Assembly: GCA_030613055.1 (NCBI GenBank)
Contig: JAUWMR010000024.1
Span: 1-57,204 of the forward strand
Source: Desulfobacteraceae bacterium
GTDB lineage: Bacteria > Desulfobacterota > DSM-4660 > Desulfatiglandales > Desulfatiglandaceae
Direction of reading: 5' to 3'
Length of the DNA: 57,204 nucleotides
Made by a program: the position numbers and the translations under genes. Positions 43,653 to 52,180 of this stretch are shown in pieces. Position 1 is the stretch's first letter. Each line of letters opens with the position of its first letter. The notes under the pieces were generated by a model. The model searched no databases. It saw only the letters and a list, made by a program, of their open reading frames with translations, and was not told the origin of the DNA.

Positions 43653-45314
43653 ATGCCATATGAAGTCTTAGCCAGGAAATGGCGTCCCCAGGTATTTCAG
43701 GACGTCATTGGACAGGAACACATTACACAGACACTGATTAATGCCATCAAGACAGGCAGGTTGACGCACGCTTATCTTTTCGGCGGGCCCAGAGGTGTTG
43801 GCAAGACTTCGGTTGCCAGGATCCTTGCCAAGGCCATCAACTGCGAGGAGGGGGAGCCAGGCATTCCGTGTAATAAATGCCAGTCCTGCACAGAAATCAC
43901 GGAAGGATCGTCTGTTGACGTCCAGGAAATCGACGGGGCGTCCAACCGGCGAATTGAGGAGATCAGGGAACTTAGAGAAAATATAAAATATATGCCTTCA
44001 TCGAGCAAGTATCGAATTTATATTATTGATGAAGTGCACATGCTAACTAAAGAGGCATTCAATGCCCTGCTCAAGACCCTTGAAGAGCCTCCTGCCCATG
44101 CAAAATTTATTTTTGCAACAACCGAATCACATAAAGTGCCTGTAACAATCCTTTCCCGATGCCAGAGATTTGACTTTAAAAGAATTCCCCCCATCCAGAT
44201 CGTCGAGCATTTAGAGAACATTGCAAAAAAAGAAAGCATTGAAATAGGCAGGCCTTCGCTGGCCCTGATTGCGAGACAGGCCGACGGAAGCATGAGAGAC
44301 GCTGAAAGCCTGCTGGATCAGGTCATCTCCTTTACCGGGACAAAGGTTGAAGGTGACCATGTCGTCGAGATCTTAGGGGTTATTGACAGGCAAGTTATTT
44401 TTGATGCGACTCGCGCTATTATTGAAGGCGCTGCCAGAGACTGCCTGGAGATTTTTGACCGGATTTACAATTACGGCTATGACATCAAAGAATTTTATCG
44501 TGCTCTTATGGACCAGTTCAGAAACTTGCTTGTCAGTCTTATTGCCCCACAAGACTATTTACTTGACATGAGCGAAAGTGATAAGGAGGAGATAAAACGG
44601 CAGGCCGATATTGTGGGATCAGAAAAACTTCAAATAATTCTCAACTTTTTAATTAAACGGGAGGAGGAACTGAAATTTTCTTCTCATCCCCGTCTGGTCA
44701 TGGAAACAACTATGATCAAGTTATGCAATCTTGGCGATTATCTCTCCTTTGACCAACTGCTTAAAAAGATAGACTCAATAGAACAGAGATTGACATTTGC
44801 CCCTGTAGTCAATGAAACACAGGATGGAGGCCATCTTTCAGAGCCTCCAGCCCGGTGGGATCGGGAAAGTAGTGAAAAAACCGAAATGGAAGAAGGCGGA
44901 TCAGCCAAAAGAGAGCAAACCTGGGAGGGCTTTCTGAAATTCCTGTCATCCAAAAATAAGGCCATGGGCAATGTTCTCAAGGATTGGAAAGTTAAAAGAT
45001 TAGACAAAGATGTTCTGGAAATAGTTAGGAGTATGCAGTCATTTTCTTCAACATATTTTAACGATCGTGAAGAATACGACCGGTTAATCAATTACTGCCG
45101 GTCATTTTTTGGCCGGGATATTCAGGTGAAGATTGTCGCAAATAACCGGACCCCTGCCCCGCAAATGGAGTCGCCAGAGCATCAGGATCTTCCCCCTCCT
45201 GTTCAAGATATTATGGACATGTTTAGGGGAGAGGTAAAAGAGGCATCTAACGCCAAAAAGGCAGGGGGAAATAATTTAAATAGACCGGTGAAAAAAGAGG
45301 AGGTAGAGCAATGA
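43653..45314 (+). CDS. dnaX: DNA polymerase III subunit gamma/tau
   Basis: The clamp-loader ATPase of 553 aa: EVLARKWRPQVFQDVIGQEH, Walker A GGPRGVGKTSVA, zinc cysteines (CEEGEPGIPCNKCQSC), Walker B DEVHML, sensor I SRCQRF, then domain III and a tau-like C-terminal region. I see no obvious slippage heptamer. It overlaps ybaB by 4 nt (45311-45314) in the conserved dnaX-ybaB-recR order. Confidence 0.96.
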   Translation: MPYEVLARKWRPQVFQDVIGQEHITQTLINAIKTGRLTHAYLFGGPRGVGKTSVARILAKAINCEEGEPGIPCNKCQSCTEITEGSSVDVQEIDGASNRRIEEIRELRENIKYMPSSSKYRIYIIDEVHMLTKEAFNALLKTLEEPPAHAKFIFATTESHKVPVTILSRCQRFDFKRIPPIQIVEHLENIAKKESIEIGRPSLALIARQADGSMRDAESLLDQVISFTGTKVEGDHVVEILGVIDRQVIFDATRAIIEGAARDCLEIFDRIYNYGYDIKEFYRALMDQFRNLLVSLIAPQDYLLDMSESDKEEIKRQADIVGSEKLQIILNFLIKREEELKFSSHPRLVMETTMIKLCNLGDYLSFDQLLKKIDSIEQRLTFAPVVNETQDGGHLSEPPARWDRESSEKTEMEEGGSAKREQTWEGFLKFLSSKNKAMGNVLKDWKVKRLDKDVLEIVRSMQSFSSTYFNDREEYDRLINYCRSFFGRDIQVKIVANNRTPAPQMESPEHQDLPPPVQDIMDMFRGEVKEASNAKKAGGNNLNRPVKKEEVEQ

Positions 45315-45640
45315 AAGGGATGCCCAATATGGGCCAAATAATGAAACAGGCCCAGCAATTTCAATCCAGGATGGCCAAGCTGCAGGAGGAGTTGAGTGAA
45401 CAGACGGTTGAGGCATCCGCAGGTGGAGGTATGGTTACTGTGGTCGCTAATGGGAGGCAGGAACTCCTTTCAATTCATATCGAACAGGAAGTGATAGACC
45501 CGGATGATGCGGAAATGCTGCAAGACCTTATCATGGCAGCAGTTAATGACGCATTGTCCAGGGCAAAAAATATGATGAACGAAGAAATGGAAAAATTGAC
45601 GAAAGGGCTCAATATTCCAGGAATGCCGGGGCTTTTATAA
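45311..45640 (+). CDS. ybaB: YbaB/EbfC nucleoid-associated protein
   Basis: The 109-aa protein MKGMPNMGQIMKQAQQFQSR continues with MAKLQEELSEQTVEASAGGG, which is the YbaB/EbfC signature. It dimerises and binds DNA, and in some bacteria acts with RecR and DnaX. The first codon overlaps the dnaX stop. It is 165 bp before recR, and that gap contains a repeat tract (ATTGACGATTGAAGATTG) and a perfect hairpin. Confidence 0.95.
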   Translation: MKGMPNMGQIMKQAQQFQSRMAKLQEELSEQTVEASAGGGMVTVVANGRQELLSIHIEQEVIDPDDAEMLQDLIMAAVNDALSRAKNMMNEEMEKLTKGLNIPGMPGLL

Positions 45641-45764
45641 GCACAGTGAAATATTGATTATCCCGATTTTAATCTTAGTTTTACACTATTTGTTTTTTGG
45701 CCGTGAATTGACGATTTTCGATTGACGATTGAAGATTGATTGGAACTTAGCTTGCTTCTCTCAT

Positions 45765-45783
45765 CCCCGCTCTGTGAGCGGGG
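45765..45783. other. Hairpin before recR
   Basis: CCCCGCTC-TGT-GAGCGGGG forms a perfect 8-bp stem with a 3-nt loop, 22 nt upstream of the recR start. No T-run follows, so it is not a classical terminator. It could block or slow ribosome or polymerase entry to recR, or be part of the repeat just upstream (45710-45745). Confidence 0.45.
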
Positions 45784-45805
45784 AGAATAATGGAATGATG
45801 GAATA

Positions 45806-46417
45806 ATGGGAATTTATCCACGTTCTCTTGAAAGATTAATCAAGGAGTTTTCCAGACTCCCTGGTATAGGGCAGAAATCAGCCACCCGCGTGGCGCTTTA
45901 TGTTTTGAGAAGCAACAGGGAATTAGCTGAAGGCTTAGCCGGGAGCCTGATAGAGGTCAAAGAAAAAATAAGGTTCTGTTCCATCTGTTTTACTCTAACC
46001 GATGATGATCCCTGCTCTATCTGCTGCAATGAAAATCGTTCCAATGGGACTATCTGTGTCGTCGAGGGGCCGGGGGAACAGCTTGCCTTAGAAGAGTCCG
46101 GGTCTTTTAAGGGCAGGTATCATGTCCTTCACGGTGTGCTTTCTCCTTTAGATGGAATTGGACCTGAGGACCTGAAAATAGGCGAGCTTCTTAACAGGCT
46201 TGACGGGGAGGGCATCAGGGAGGTAATACTCGCTACAAATCCAACCACCGAAGGAGAAGCTACTGCTTCTTTTTTGGTCAAACTCCTGTCAGAGAAAAAA
46301 AAGGGACTTAAAATAACAAGAATCGCTTTAGGTGTACCCATGGGGGGGGATCTGAAATACATGGACCGGATGACCCTTGAACACGCCTTAAGCAGCCGTA
46401 CGCCAGTCACTCCATGA
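45806..46417 (+). CDS. recR: Recombination mediator RecR
   Basis: The 203-aa protein has the HhH-containing N-terminus (RLIKEFSRLPGIGQKSATRV), a Cys4 zinc finger (CSICF...CSIC) and the Toprim domain (ICVVEGPGEQLALEESG, then EVILATNPTTEGEATA) ending in the Walker-B-like GVPMGGDLKYMDRMTLEHAL. It loads RecA with RecFO at gaps. The stop overlaps the next gene's start by 4 nt. Confidence 0.96.
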   Translation: MGIYPRSLERLIKEFSRLPGIGQKSATRVALYVLRSNRELAEGLAGSLIEVKEKIRFCSICFTLTDDDPCSICCNENRSNGTICVVEGPGEQLALEESGSFKGRYHVLHGVLSPLDGIGPEDLKIGELLNRLDGEGIREVILATNPTTEGEATASFLVKLLSEKKKGLKITRIALGVPMGGDLKYMDRMTLEHALSSRTPVTP

Positions 46418-47805
46418 TCTCCAAGATAATCCTTAAAGAAATAGCGTGCATTACAGGCCAGGAGCACCTGATTACTGCCAGGGATGCTCTTAAAGAGTAC
46501 GCCTCCGATGCCACCAGGCTGGAATCAATGCCGGATGCCGTTGTTTTTCCAGGTAATGCCGAGCATGTATCCCGTATTCTTCGGCTTGCGACAGAAAAAG
46601 GTTTTCCCGTCATTCCCAGGGGGGCGGGAAGCGGCATGAGTGGAGGCGCGGTGCCAGTAAGGGGCGGTCTTGTCATGGCCATGAATCGCTTCAATCGTAT
46701 CCTAACCGTTGATCAGGACAATCTCATATGCCGTGTTGAGCCGGGCGTAATTACGGGACATATTCAGGAGGCCGTTGAAAAGCTTGGCCTTTTCTATCCG
46801 CCCGATCCTGCAAGTTTAAATATCTCCACCATCGGTGGCAATGTTGCCGAATGCGCGGGGGGGCTAAGGGCCGTTAAGTACGGTGTGACCAGAGACTATG
46901 TCCTGGGGCTGACAGTCGTGCTTCCCACGGGCGAAATCCTGAAAACCGGGGTTGAAACTATGAAAGGTGTGGCAGGGTATGACCTGACGCGTCTGATAAT
47001 AGGGTCTGAAGGCACGCTCGCGGTCATTACTGCCATCACGCTTCGCTTGATCCCTAAACCAGCAGAAAATAAAACCGTGATCGCCTTTTTCCCGGATGTA
47101 TCGAGCGCTGTCCGTGCTGTCTCCGAAATCATCAGAAACAGGATTATCCCCACCGTAGCGGAATTCATGGACAGGCTGTGTCTTGATTGTGTCAAAGAAA
47201 AGATGAAATTTTCTATTCCCCGTAGTGCCGGAGCCATGCTGTTAATCGAGGTAGACGGCGATGAAGATTTTATTGAGCAGAATGCCTTAAGGATCCGGCA
47301 GGTGTGTGAGCTGTGCAGTGCCCTGAAGTTTATAGCGGCCAGGGATAAAAAAGAAGCGAACAGATTATGGGAGGCCAGAAGAGAGGTTTCTCCTTCACTT
47401 TACGGCCTGCGGCCGCATAAGATAAGTGAGGATATTGTCATCCCAAGAAGCAAAATGGCTGACCTGGTCGCCTTTTTGGACAAGTTGGGCCGGAGATACA
47501 ATCTTCCAATTGCCGCATTCGGACATGCAGGCGACGGGAACATACATGTCAATATTATGCATAACAGAAGCCATCCCGGTGAACTGGAAAACGCACAGGC
47601 CGTGGTAAAAGATTTATTTGAAAAGGTCCTTCAGATGGGAGGCACTATTTCCGGAGAACATGGGATAGGTATCACCAAAGCGCCATATCTTGAAATGGAA
47701 ATCCCGAGGGCAGGACTCGAACTCATGAGCAGAATTAAAAACGTGTTTGACCCCCGTGGGATTTTAAATCCTGGCAAGATTTTTAGCAGTAGTTCACCGG
47801 TTTAA
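46414..47805 (+). CDS. glcD: FAD-linked oxidase, GlcD/D-lactate dehydrogenase type
   Basis: A 463-aa flavoprotein of the FAD-binding-4 type: VFPGNAEHVSRILRLATEKG, then VIPRGAGSGMSGGAVPVRGG for the FAD site and GHAGDGNIHVNIM, GTISGEHGIGITKA toward the C-terminus with metal-binding His. It oxidises a 2-hydroxyacid such as glycolate or D-lactate. In this lineage such genes often work with an iron-sulfur GlcF subunit, but none follows here; the gene is coupled to recR by overlap. Confidence 0.9.
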   Translation: MISKIILKEIACITGQEHLITARDALKEYASDATRLESMPDAVVFPGNAEHVSRILRLATEKGFPVIPRGAGSGMSGGAVPVRGGLVMAMNRFNRILTVDQDNLICRVEPGVITGHIQEAVEKLGLFYPPDPASLNISTIGGNVAECAGGLRAVKYGVTRDYVLGLTVVLPTGEILKTGVETMKGVAGYDLTRLIIGSEGTLAVITAITLRLIPKPAENKTVIAFFPDVSSAVRAVSEIIRNRIIPTVAEFMDRLCLDCVKEKMKFSIPRSAGAMLLIEVDGDEDFIEQNALRIRQVCELCSALKFIAARDKKEANRLWEARREVSPSLYGLRPHKISEDIVIPRSKMADLVAFLDKLGRRYNLPIAAFGHAGDGNIHVNIMHNRSHPGELENAQAVVKDLFEKVLQMGGTISGEHGIGITKAPYLEMEIPRAGLELMSRIKNVFDPRGILNPGKIFSSSSPV

Positions 47806-47824
47806 TCGCCAACCTTCTGTAACT

Positions 47825-47995
47825 TCAGAGATAGTCAAATAGTTGAGTGGTTAAGAGGTTGAGTTGGAAAAATATTGTTTAATTTCAATAAGTTAGACAT
47901 ATCAACGTGGTAAATGTCTCCCGCCACGGCGGTACTAAAAACAAATATTCCCGTGAATTTAACCACTTAACTACTCAACTATTCGACCACTTAAC
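47825..47995. repeat. TIR-bearing MITE-like element, copy 1
   Basis: The left end AGTTGAGTGGTTAAGAGG is the near-inverse of the right end TTAACCACTTAACTACTCAA. The ~170-bp unit has no gene. A second copy begins at 57062 with the same left end (TAGTCAAATAGTTGAGTGGT) and the same inner right end (GCCCGTGAATTTAACCACTT). The element lies just before uppP. Confidence 0.8.
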
Positions 47996-48032
47996 GAGGT
48001 CTGAACTTCCTGATTTCAGGAGATGTGCCTGA

Positions 48033-48812
48033 ATGAATACAATCGAGACAATTTTCTTGGGAATAATCCAGGGACTGACCGAGTTTTTACCGGTCAGCAG
48101 TTCCGGTCATCTGGTGCTTTTCCAGAACCTGTTAGGGTTCAGGGAACCCGAGCTTCTGTTGGACACTTCATTGCATTTAGGGACTCTTCTTGCTGTTTGT
48201 CTCTATTTCCGTTCCGACATATGGAAAATGGTAACGGATGCCTTGGGGTTTGATTTTAAAAAGAGACATAACACCATTGTCTGGTGGGTTCTGATCGGAT
48301 CTATTCCCACAGGTCTTATTGGTCTAATTTTTAAAACTCCTCTTGAAAATCTTTTTGGATCCGTATCCGTGGTGGGTGTTATGCTTGTGATAACAGGCTT
48401 TATTGTCGCGGTGACAAGACTGTTACCTGAAGGTTATGAAACCCGGACACAGATTGGCACCGTGGTAGCCTTAGCGGTTGGTACGGCTCAGGGTCTGGCC
48501 ATTATACCGGGAATTTCACGATCCGGAGCTACTATCGTATGCGGCCTAATGTTCGGTATGCAAAGAGAATTGGCAGGCCGTTTTTCATTTCTGCTTTCCA
48601 TCCCAGCAATTATCGGAGCGCTTTTAGTCCAGTTGAACTTCGAAGATCTGTCAAGGATAGGTGTCGTGCCAATGGTTTCAGGCTTTCTGTCATCAACTCT
48701 TGTGGGACTTCTTGCCCTGAAGCTTCTTATGGGGATGGTCAGAAAAGGCCAGCTTTACTATTTTGCGCCCTACTTATGGGCTGTAGGGCTTATGATCGTA
48801 TTCTTTGTTTGA
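48033..48812 (+). CDS. uppP: Undecaprenyl-diphosphatase UppP (BacA)
   Basis: UppP regenerates undecaprenyl phosphate for cell-wall synthesis. The 259-aa membrane protein has IIQGLTEFLPVSSSGHLVLF, with the catalytic Glu (TEFLPVSSSGH), and the second motif IPGISRSGATIVCGL. Seven to eight hydrophobic segments are visible. AGGAG lies 10 nt before the ATG. It is followed after 2 nt by a DUF368 transporter, a functional pairing. Confidence 0.95.
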   Translation: MNTIETIFLGIIQGLTEFLPVSSSGHLVLFQNLLGFREPELLLDTSLHLGTLLAVCLYFRSDIWKMVTDALGFDFKKRHNTIVWWVLIGSIPTGLIGLIFKTPLENLFGSVSVVGVMLVITGFIVAVTRLLPEGYETRTQIGTVVALAVGTAQGLAIIPGISRSGATIVCGLMFGMQRELAGRFSFLLSIPAIIGALLVQLNFEDLSRIGVVPMVSGFLSSTLVGLLALKLLMGMVRKGQLYYFAPYLWAVGLMIVFFV

Positions 48813-48814
48813 AA

Positions 48815-49777
48815 ATGAATTTTGGACTGGTGATTACAGAAATGAAAAATAATAGATCCGAACAAATCATATCCAGGTCTTTTATCGATTATTTGGTCTT
48901 AGCCGTTAAAGGCTTTTGTATGGGTGCCTCCGACGTTGTACCGGGCGTGTCCGGCGGAACCATGGCCTTTATTCTCGGTATATATGAAGAATTGATCGAT
49001 GCCATAAAGTCCTTTAACCTGAAGAGCGCAAAACACCTTTTGACCCTGAAAATCCGGAAGTTTTTAGAAGACATCTCCTGGCAGTTTCTCTTAGCTTTAG
49101 GTGTGGGTATCCTAACGGCAATATTTAGCCTTGCCAGGGTCCTTAGCTGGCTCCTCCAGAACAGGCCCGTTTTGATCTGGTCATTCTTCATGGGATTGAT
49201 TCTTGCTTCTGTGGTGACCGTCAGCAGGCGTGTTGACAAATGGCAGGCTGGCACATGGATCTGCCTGTTGGGAGGGACCATGGGAAGCTATTTTTTAGTA
49301 GGCCTCGTCCCTGTTGCCACCCCTGAAGCCCCCTGGTTTCTTTTCGTTTGCGGCGTCGTTGCCATCTGCGCCATGATTCTCCCCGGAATATCCGGCGCCT
49401 TCATCCTGGTGCTTTTAGGGAAATACCAATATGTCCTTGAAGCGGTCAACAACAGGGATATTTTTGTTTTGGCCCTCGTCGCTGCAGGCGCCTGTACAGG
49501 GATTGTGTTATTTTCCCGCCTCTTAGGGTGGTTGTTAAAAGAATACCACGATCTTATGGTTGCCCTGCTCACGGGACTGATGATTGGTTCATTAAGGAAA
49601 GTATGGCCATGGAAGGAAACCGTGGAAAGCATAGTGGATATCCACGGGAAGGTCATCTCCCTTGTCCAGTCAAATGTCCTGCCCGGACAATGGAGTGGGG
49701 AAATCACGAGCGCCCTCTTGCTGATGGCAGCAGGCCTTTTCGCAGTGCTTCTTTTGGACTGTATGGGCAAAAGGTGA
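48815..49777 (+). CDS. DUF368 / PopT-like polyprenyl-phosphate transporter
   Basis: The product (320 aa from ATG 48815; ATG 48842 is an alternative) starts hydrophobic after VLAVKGFCMGASDVVPGVSG, the DUF368 hallmark repeated as GISGAFILVLLGKY. About nine membrane segments. DUF368 proteins (PopT) were shown in other bacteria to return undecaprenyl phosphate across the membrane, and uppP makes that lipid, so the adjacent pair likely forms a C55-P recycling unit. It is convergent with lptD (17 nt between stops). Confidence 0.88.
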   Translation: MNFGLVITEMKNNRSEQIISRSFIDYLVLAVKGFCMGASDVVPGVSGGTMAFILGIYEELIDAIKSFNLKSAKHLLTLKIRKFLEDISWQFLLALGVGILTAIFSLARVLSWLLQNRPVLIWSFFMGLILASVVTVSRRVDKWQAGTWICLLGGTMGSYFLVGLVPVATPEAPWFLFVCGVVAICAMILPGISGAFILVLLGKYQYVLEAVNNRDIFVLALVAAGACTGIVLFSRLLGWLLKEYHDLMVALLTGLMIGSLRKVWPWKETVESIVDIHGKVISLVQSNVLPGQWSGEITSALLLMAAGLFAVLLLDCMGKR

Positions 49778-49794
49778 AAGCCGGCTCATAACTC

Positions 49795-52005
49795 TTACCA
49801 GGCTTTGATGTCTGCAAAGTTTATCAGACGGAAGATTACCACCATGGTCGTCTCCTCATCTGACCTTGTGGCTATCACCCTCAGACCCCAGCACTGGCTG
49901 TCGTATCCCGCCCAGTAGCTGTTTGAGATGCTGTGATCGAGTTCAAGATCCCTGTTAAGTGACCCGCCCACAGAAAAACCACCGATTAGATTCAGTGTGC
50001 CAGAGGCAACAAGGCTCTTTTGCCCGCCTTTATCGAACTTATAAGAGGCTTTAACGCGGTCTCTTCTGCCGCCTCCCCTTCCCCAGGATAGTTCAAGTGA
50101 GGCGTCAGCAGTGGTTATATCTGAATCATAATGATCCCATTCGGCCTCGCCGTATATGTCAACAGCATCAAATGGCCTTACAATCAATAGACCTTGCAGG
50201 GGCGTCCAGGGTTGTCTTTCAATACCGGGGTTCAACTCGCGCCTGAACTCGTGGAAATCATATCCCTGTGTAAAGGATAGAAGGCCAAATTGACGGTATG
50301 TTATGTCCCCCTTTCCATTTTCCAGCCGGGCATCAAAATAATTCTCAAGGGAAAAGGCGACTAAGTTCGCGTCTTCTTCATGCTCGATCGGCTCAAACCA
50401 CGGACTGTATTCCTCTTCATGCAGGTGATTCCGGTATCTATAGCTGAAGACAGGGGATATCTTGTGCTTCAGTTTTTTTACTGTCTGCCCGTTATAGCCA
50501 TAGACCCGTTCAATGCTCGTTGACAATCTGCCTCCTGCCTCATAGGCGTTTCTTTCCTGGAAATCATCGTGCTCCGGGTTGTCTTCAAGCCATTGAGCGC
50601 TATGGGTATAGCGGATTGACGGTTCGAATTCCAGATAAGGGCCCAGCCAGAAGGGAAATCTCAGTTCAGGATCTATAGAAGCCCTGTGTCCCCTCTGTCC
50701 CGCCTCTCGCCAGACATAATCGTAGTCCGTTTCAAAATTCAAAAACATGGGGAAACTCGTGATTTTGTGAGGCAGGAATAAGTAGTCGAATCCACCCACC
50801 GGCTGGGGGGTCGGGTCATTATCAGGATCTTCAGGCCTTTGATGGTAGCTTCCCAGTCCCTGCATGCTGTATCCTTCTCCATTATGACTTAGCCTGATTG
50901 CAGACCTCCTTGTAGGAGAGTGTCTTTCCTCAAGAGAACGACCCATTTCCTTGCTCAAATCCGGTCTTGCCTGGTACCCGTAAAGGGGCGTCTCGAGATC
51001 TGGAAAGTAATCCTGATCACTAACGTAGTCTATGTCAAGGCTTACAGAAAGTCCCGTAGACAGTTTTTGATTTGCCCGACTTCTGAGCCAGTAACGGATT
51101 TTGTTGTCACGGGGAAAGCGACTTAATGAAAGATCATCCAGATCGCTCATGTCTTTTTCTGATTTCTTATCTGAAAGGATATCAAACAGGAAAACACCCT
51201 TTGAGTTTTCGCTGGCAATATAGCGGAACTCCGCCCCTTGCATGTATCCTCGTTTTTCAATATAGCGTTGATAAAATGTAGCATCGGTCTGATCCGATAA
51301 GGCTAAGAAAAGAGGAAGTTCAACATCTATACCATTGCGTGTTGAATAGCCCAATCTCGGCGGCAGCAGACCGCTCTGCCGTTTGGTCTTGGCCGGAAAA
51401 ATCATATAAGGAAAGTAAAATAATGGGACCCCGCGAATCCAGAAGGCGGCATGTTTCACGGTTCCGTAGCCTTCAATGGTTACCTTGACTTCAGAACCGG
51501 TAATGCTCCAGGCAGGGTTAACGCCATCACAGGTGGTCATCCGGCATCGCTTGACGATGTAAGAGTCCTTTGATATCTTCTCCATGACGTCGCCGCTGAT
51601 ATAATAATTGTTTTTACTTAAAAACACACGGGCGTTTTCTATTCTTCCTGTCTGGTTTTTGAGATTGAAAACACCCTGGTCCCCTGTAAAGATGTCACCG
51701 GCAGACTCAAACCGCACATTTCCTGATACCCCGGCCATGCCTGTCCGTGTGTCATAGGTGGCCCTTTGAGAGTAAAGCATCTGGTCGCCTTTTGAAATGA
51801 CAACGTCCCCTTCCGCGATATAAAGCCCTTCCTTTTCGTTATAGAACAGGCTTTTGGCAGTAATCTCCCACGGGGCCTTGTCGTCCTCGAGGAAACGCTC
51901 CTTTGAATACCGTTCGCCGGCAAAGGATTCCTGCGCATTGAAGCCGGATAATAAGAGACCGGCTATAATGATTGAAATAAATATGAGCGAAATTCGGATG
52001 CGGAT
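49795..52005 (-). CDS. lptD: LPS-assembly outer-membrane protein LptD, apparent AUC start
   Basis: LptD inserts LPS into the outer leaflet. The C-terminal ~600 residues are a barrel-type sequence with the OstA/LptD order (GNVRFESAGDIFTGDQGVFN, VPLFYFPYMIFPAK, RQSGLLPPRLGYSTRNGIDV). The first ATG (51780) would cut off the signal peptide and part of the OstA domain, yet the same frame continues upstream: IRIRISLIFISIIIAGLLLS is a clear signal peptide and APWEITAKSLFYNEKEGLYI the OstA start. In-frame TAA (52011-52009) limits the start; the only suitable codon is ATC (52005-52003), with AAGGAG ending 7 nt before it. That gives 736 aa. Confidence 0.85.
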   Translation of the reverse strand: MRIRISLIFISIIIAGLLLSGFNAQESFAGERYSKERFLEDDKAPWEITAKSLFYNEKEGLYIAEGDVVISKGDQMLYSQRATYDTRTGMAGVSGNVRFESAGDIFTGDQGVFNLKNQTGRIENARVFLSKNNYYISGDVMEKISKDSYIVKRCRMTTCDGVNPAWSITGSEVKVTIEGYGTVKHAAFWIRGVPLFYFPYMIFPAKTKRQSGLLPPRLGYSTRNGIDVELPLFLALSDQTDATFYQRYIEKRGYMQGAEFRYIASENSKGVFLFDILSDKKSEKDMSDLDDLSLSRFPRDNKIRYWLRSRANQKLSTGLSVSLDIDYVSDQDYFPDLETPLYGYQARPDLSKEMGRSLEERHSPTRRSAIRLSHNGEGYSMQGLGSYHQRPEDPDNDPTPQPVGGFDYLFLPHKITSFPMFLNFETDYDYVWREAGQRGHRASIDPELRFPFWLGPYLEFEPSIRYTHSAQWLEDNPEHDDFQERNAYEAGGRLSTSIERVYGYNGQTVKKLKHKISPVFSYRYRNHLHEEEYSPWFEPIEHEEDANLVAFSLENYFDARLENGKGDITYRQFGLLSFTQGYDFHEFRRELNPGIERQPWTPLQGLLIVRPFDAVDIYGEAEWDHYDSDITTADASLELSWGRGGGRRDRVKASYKFDKGGQKSLVASGTLNLIGGFSVGGSLNRDLELDHSISNSYWAGYDSQCWGLRVIATRSDEETTMVVIFRLINFADIKAW

Positions 52006-52044
52006 GGCTTATCTCCTTTTACTGTAACTACACAGGTATTTATT

Positions 52045-52146
52045 AGACAGGATAACAGGATTATTACAATAAAGCCTGGTTTGTGACTTATAAATAGATT
52101 CCTGTTTATCTTTGCCTGCCCCGCGGAACGCGGGGTTATCCTGTCT
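52045..52146. repeat. TIR-bounded repeat element, shorter copy
   Basis: AGACAGGATAAC (52045-52056) and GTTATCCTGTCT (52135-52146) are perfect inverted ends of a 102-bp element. The interior holds ACAGGATTATTACAATAAAG through AATAGATTCCTGTTTATC, as in the copy at 23529-23880, plus the hairpin CCCCGCGGAACGCGGGG near its right end. It lies between folC and lptD and starts 39 bp upstream of the lptD start. Confidence 0.8.
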
Positions 52147-52180
52147 AAAAAAAGAGATACCTGAATAGTAACCAAAATCC

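Noticed and set aside
49795-51780. LptD starting at ATG 51780
   Set aside because: This removes the signal peptide and part of the OstA domain that lie in the same frame.
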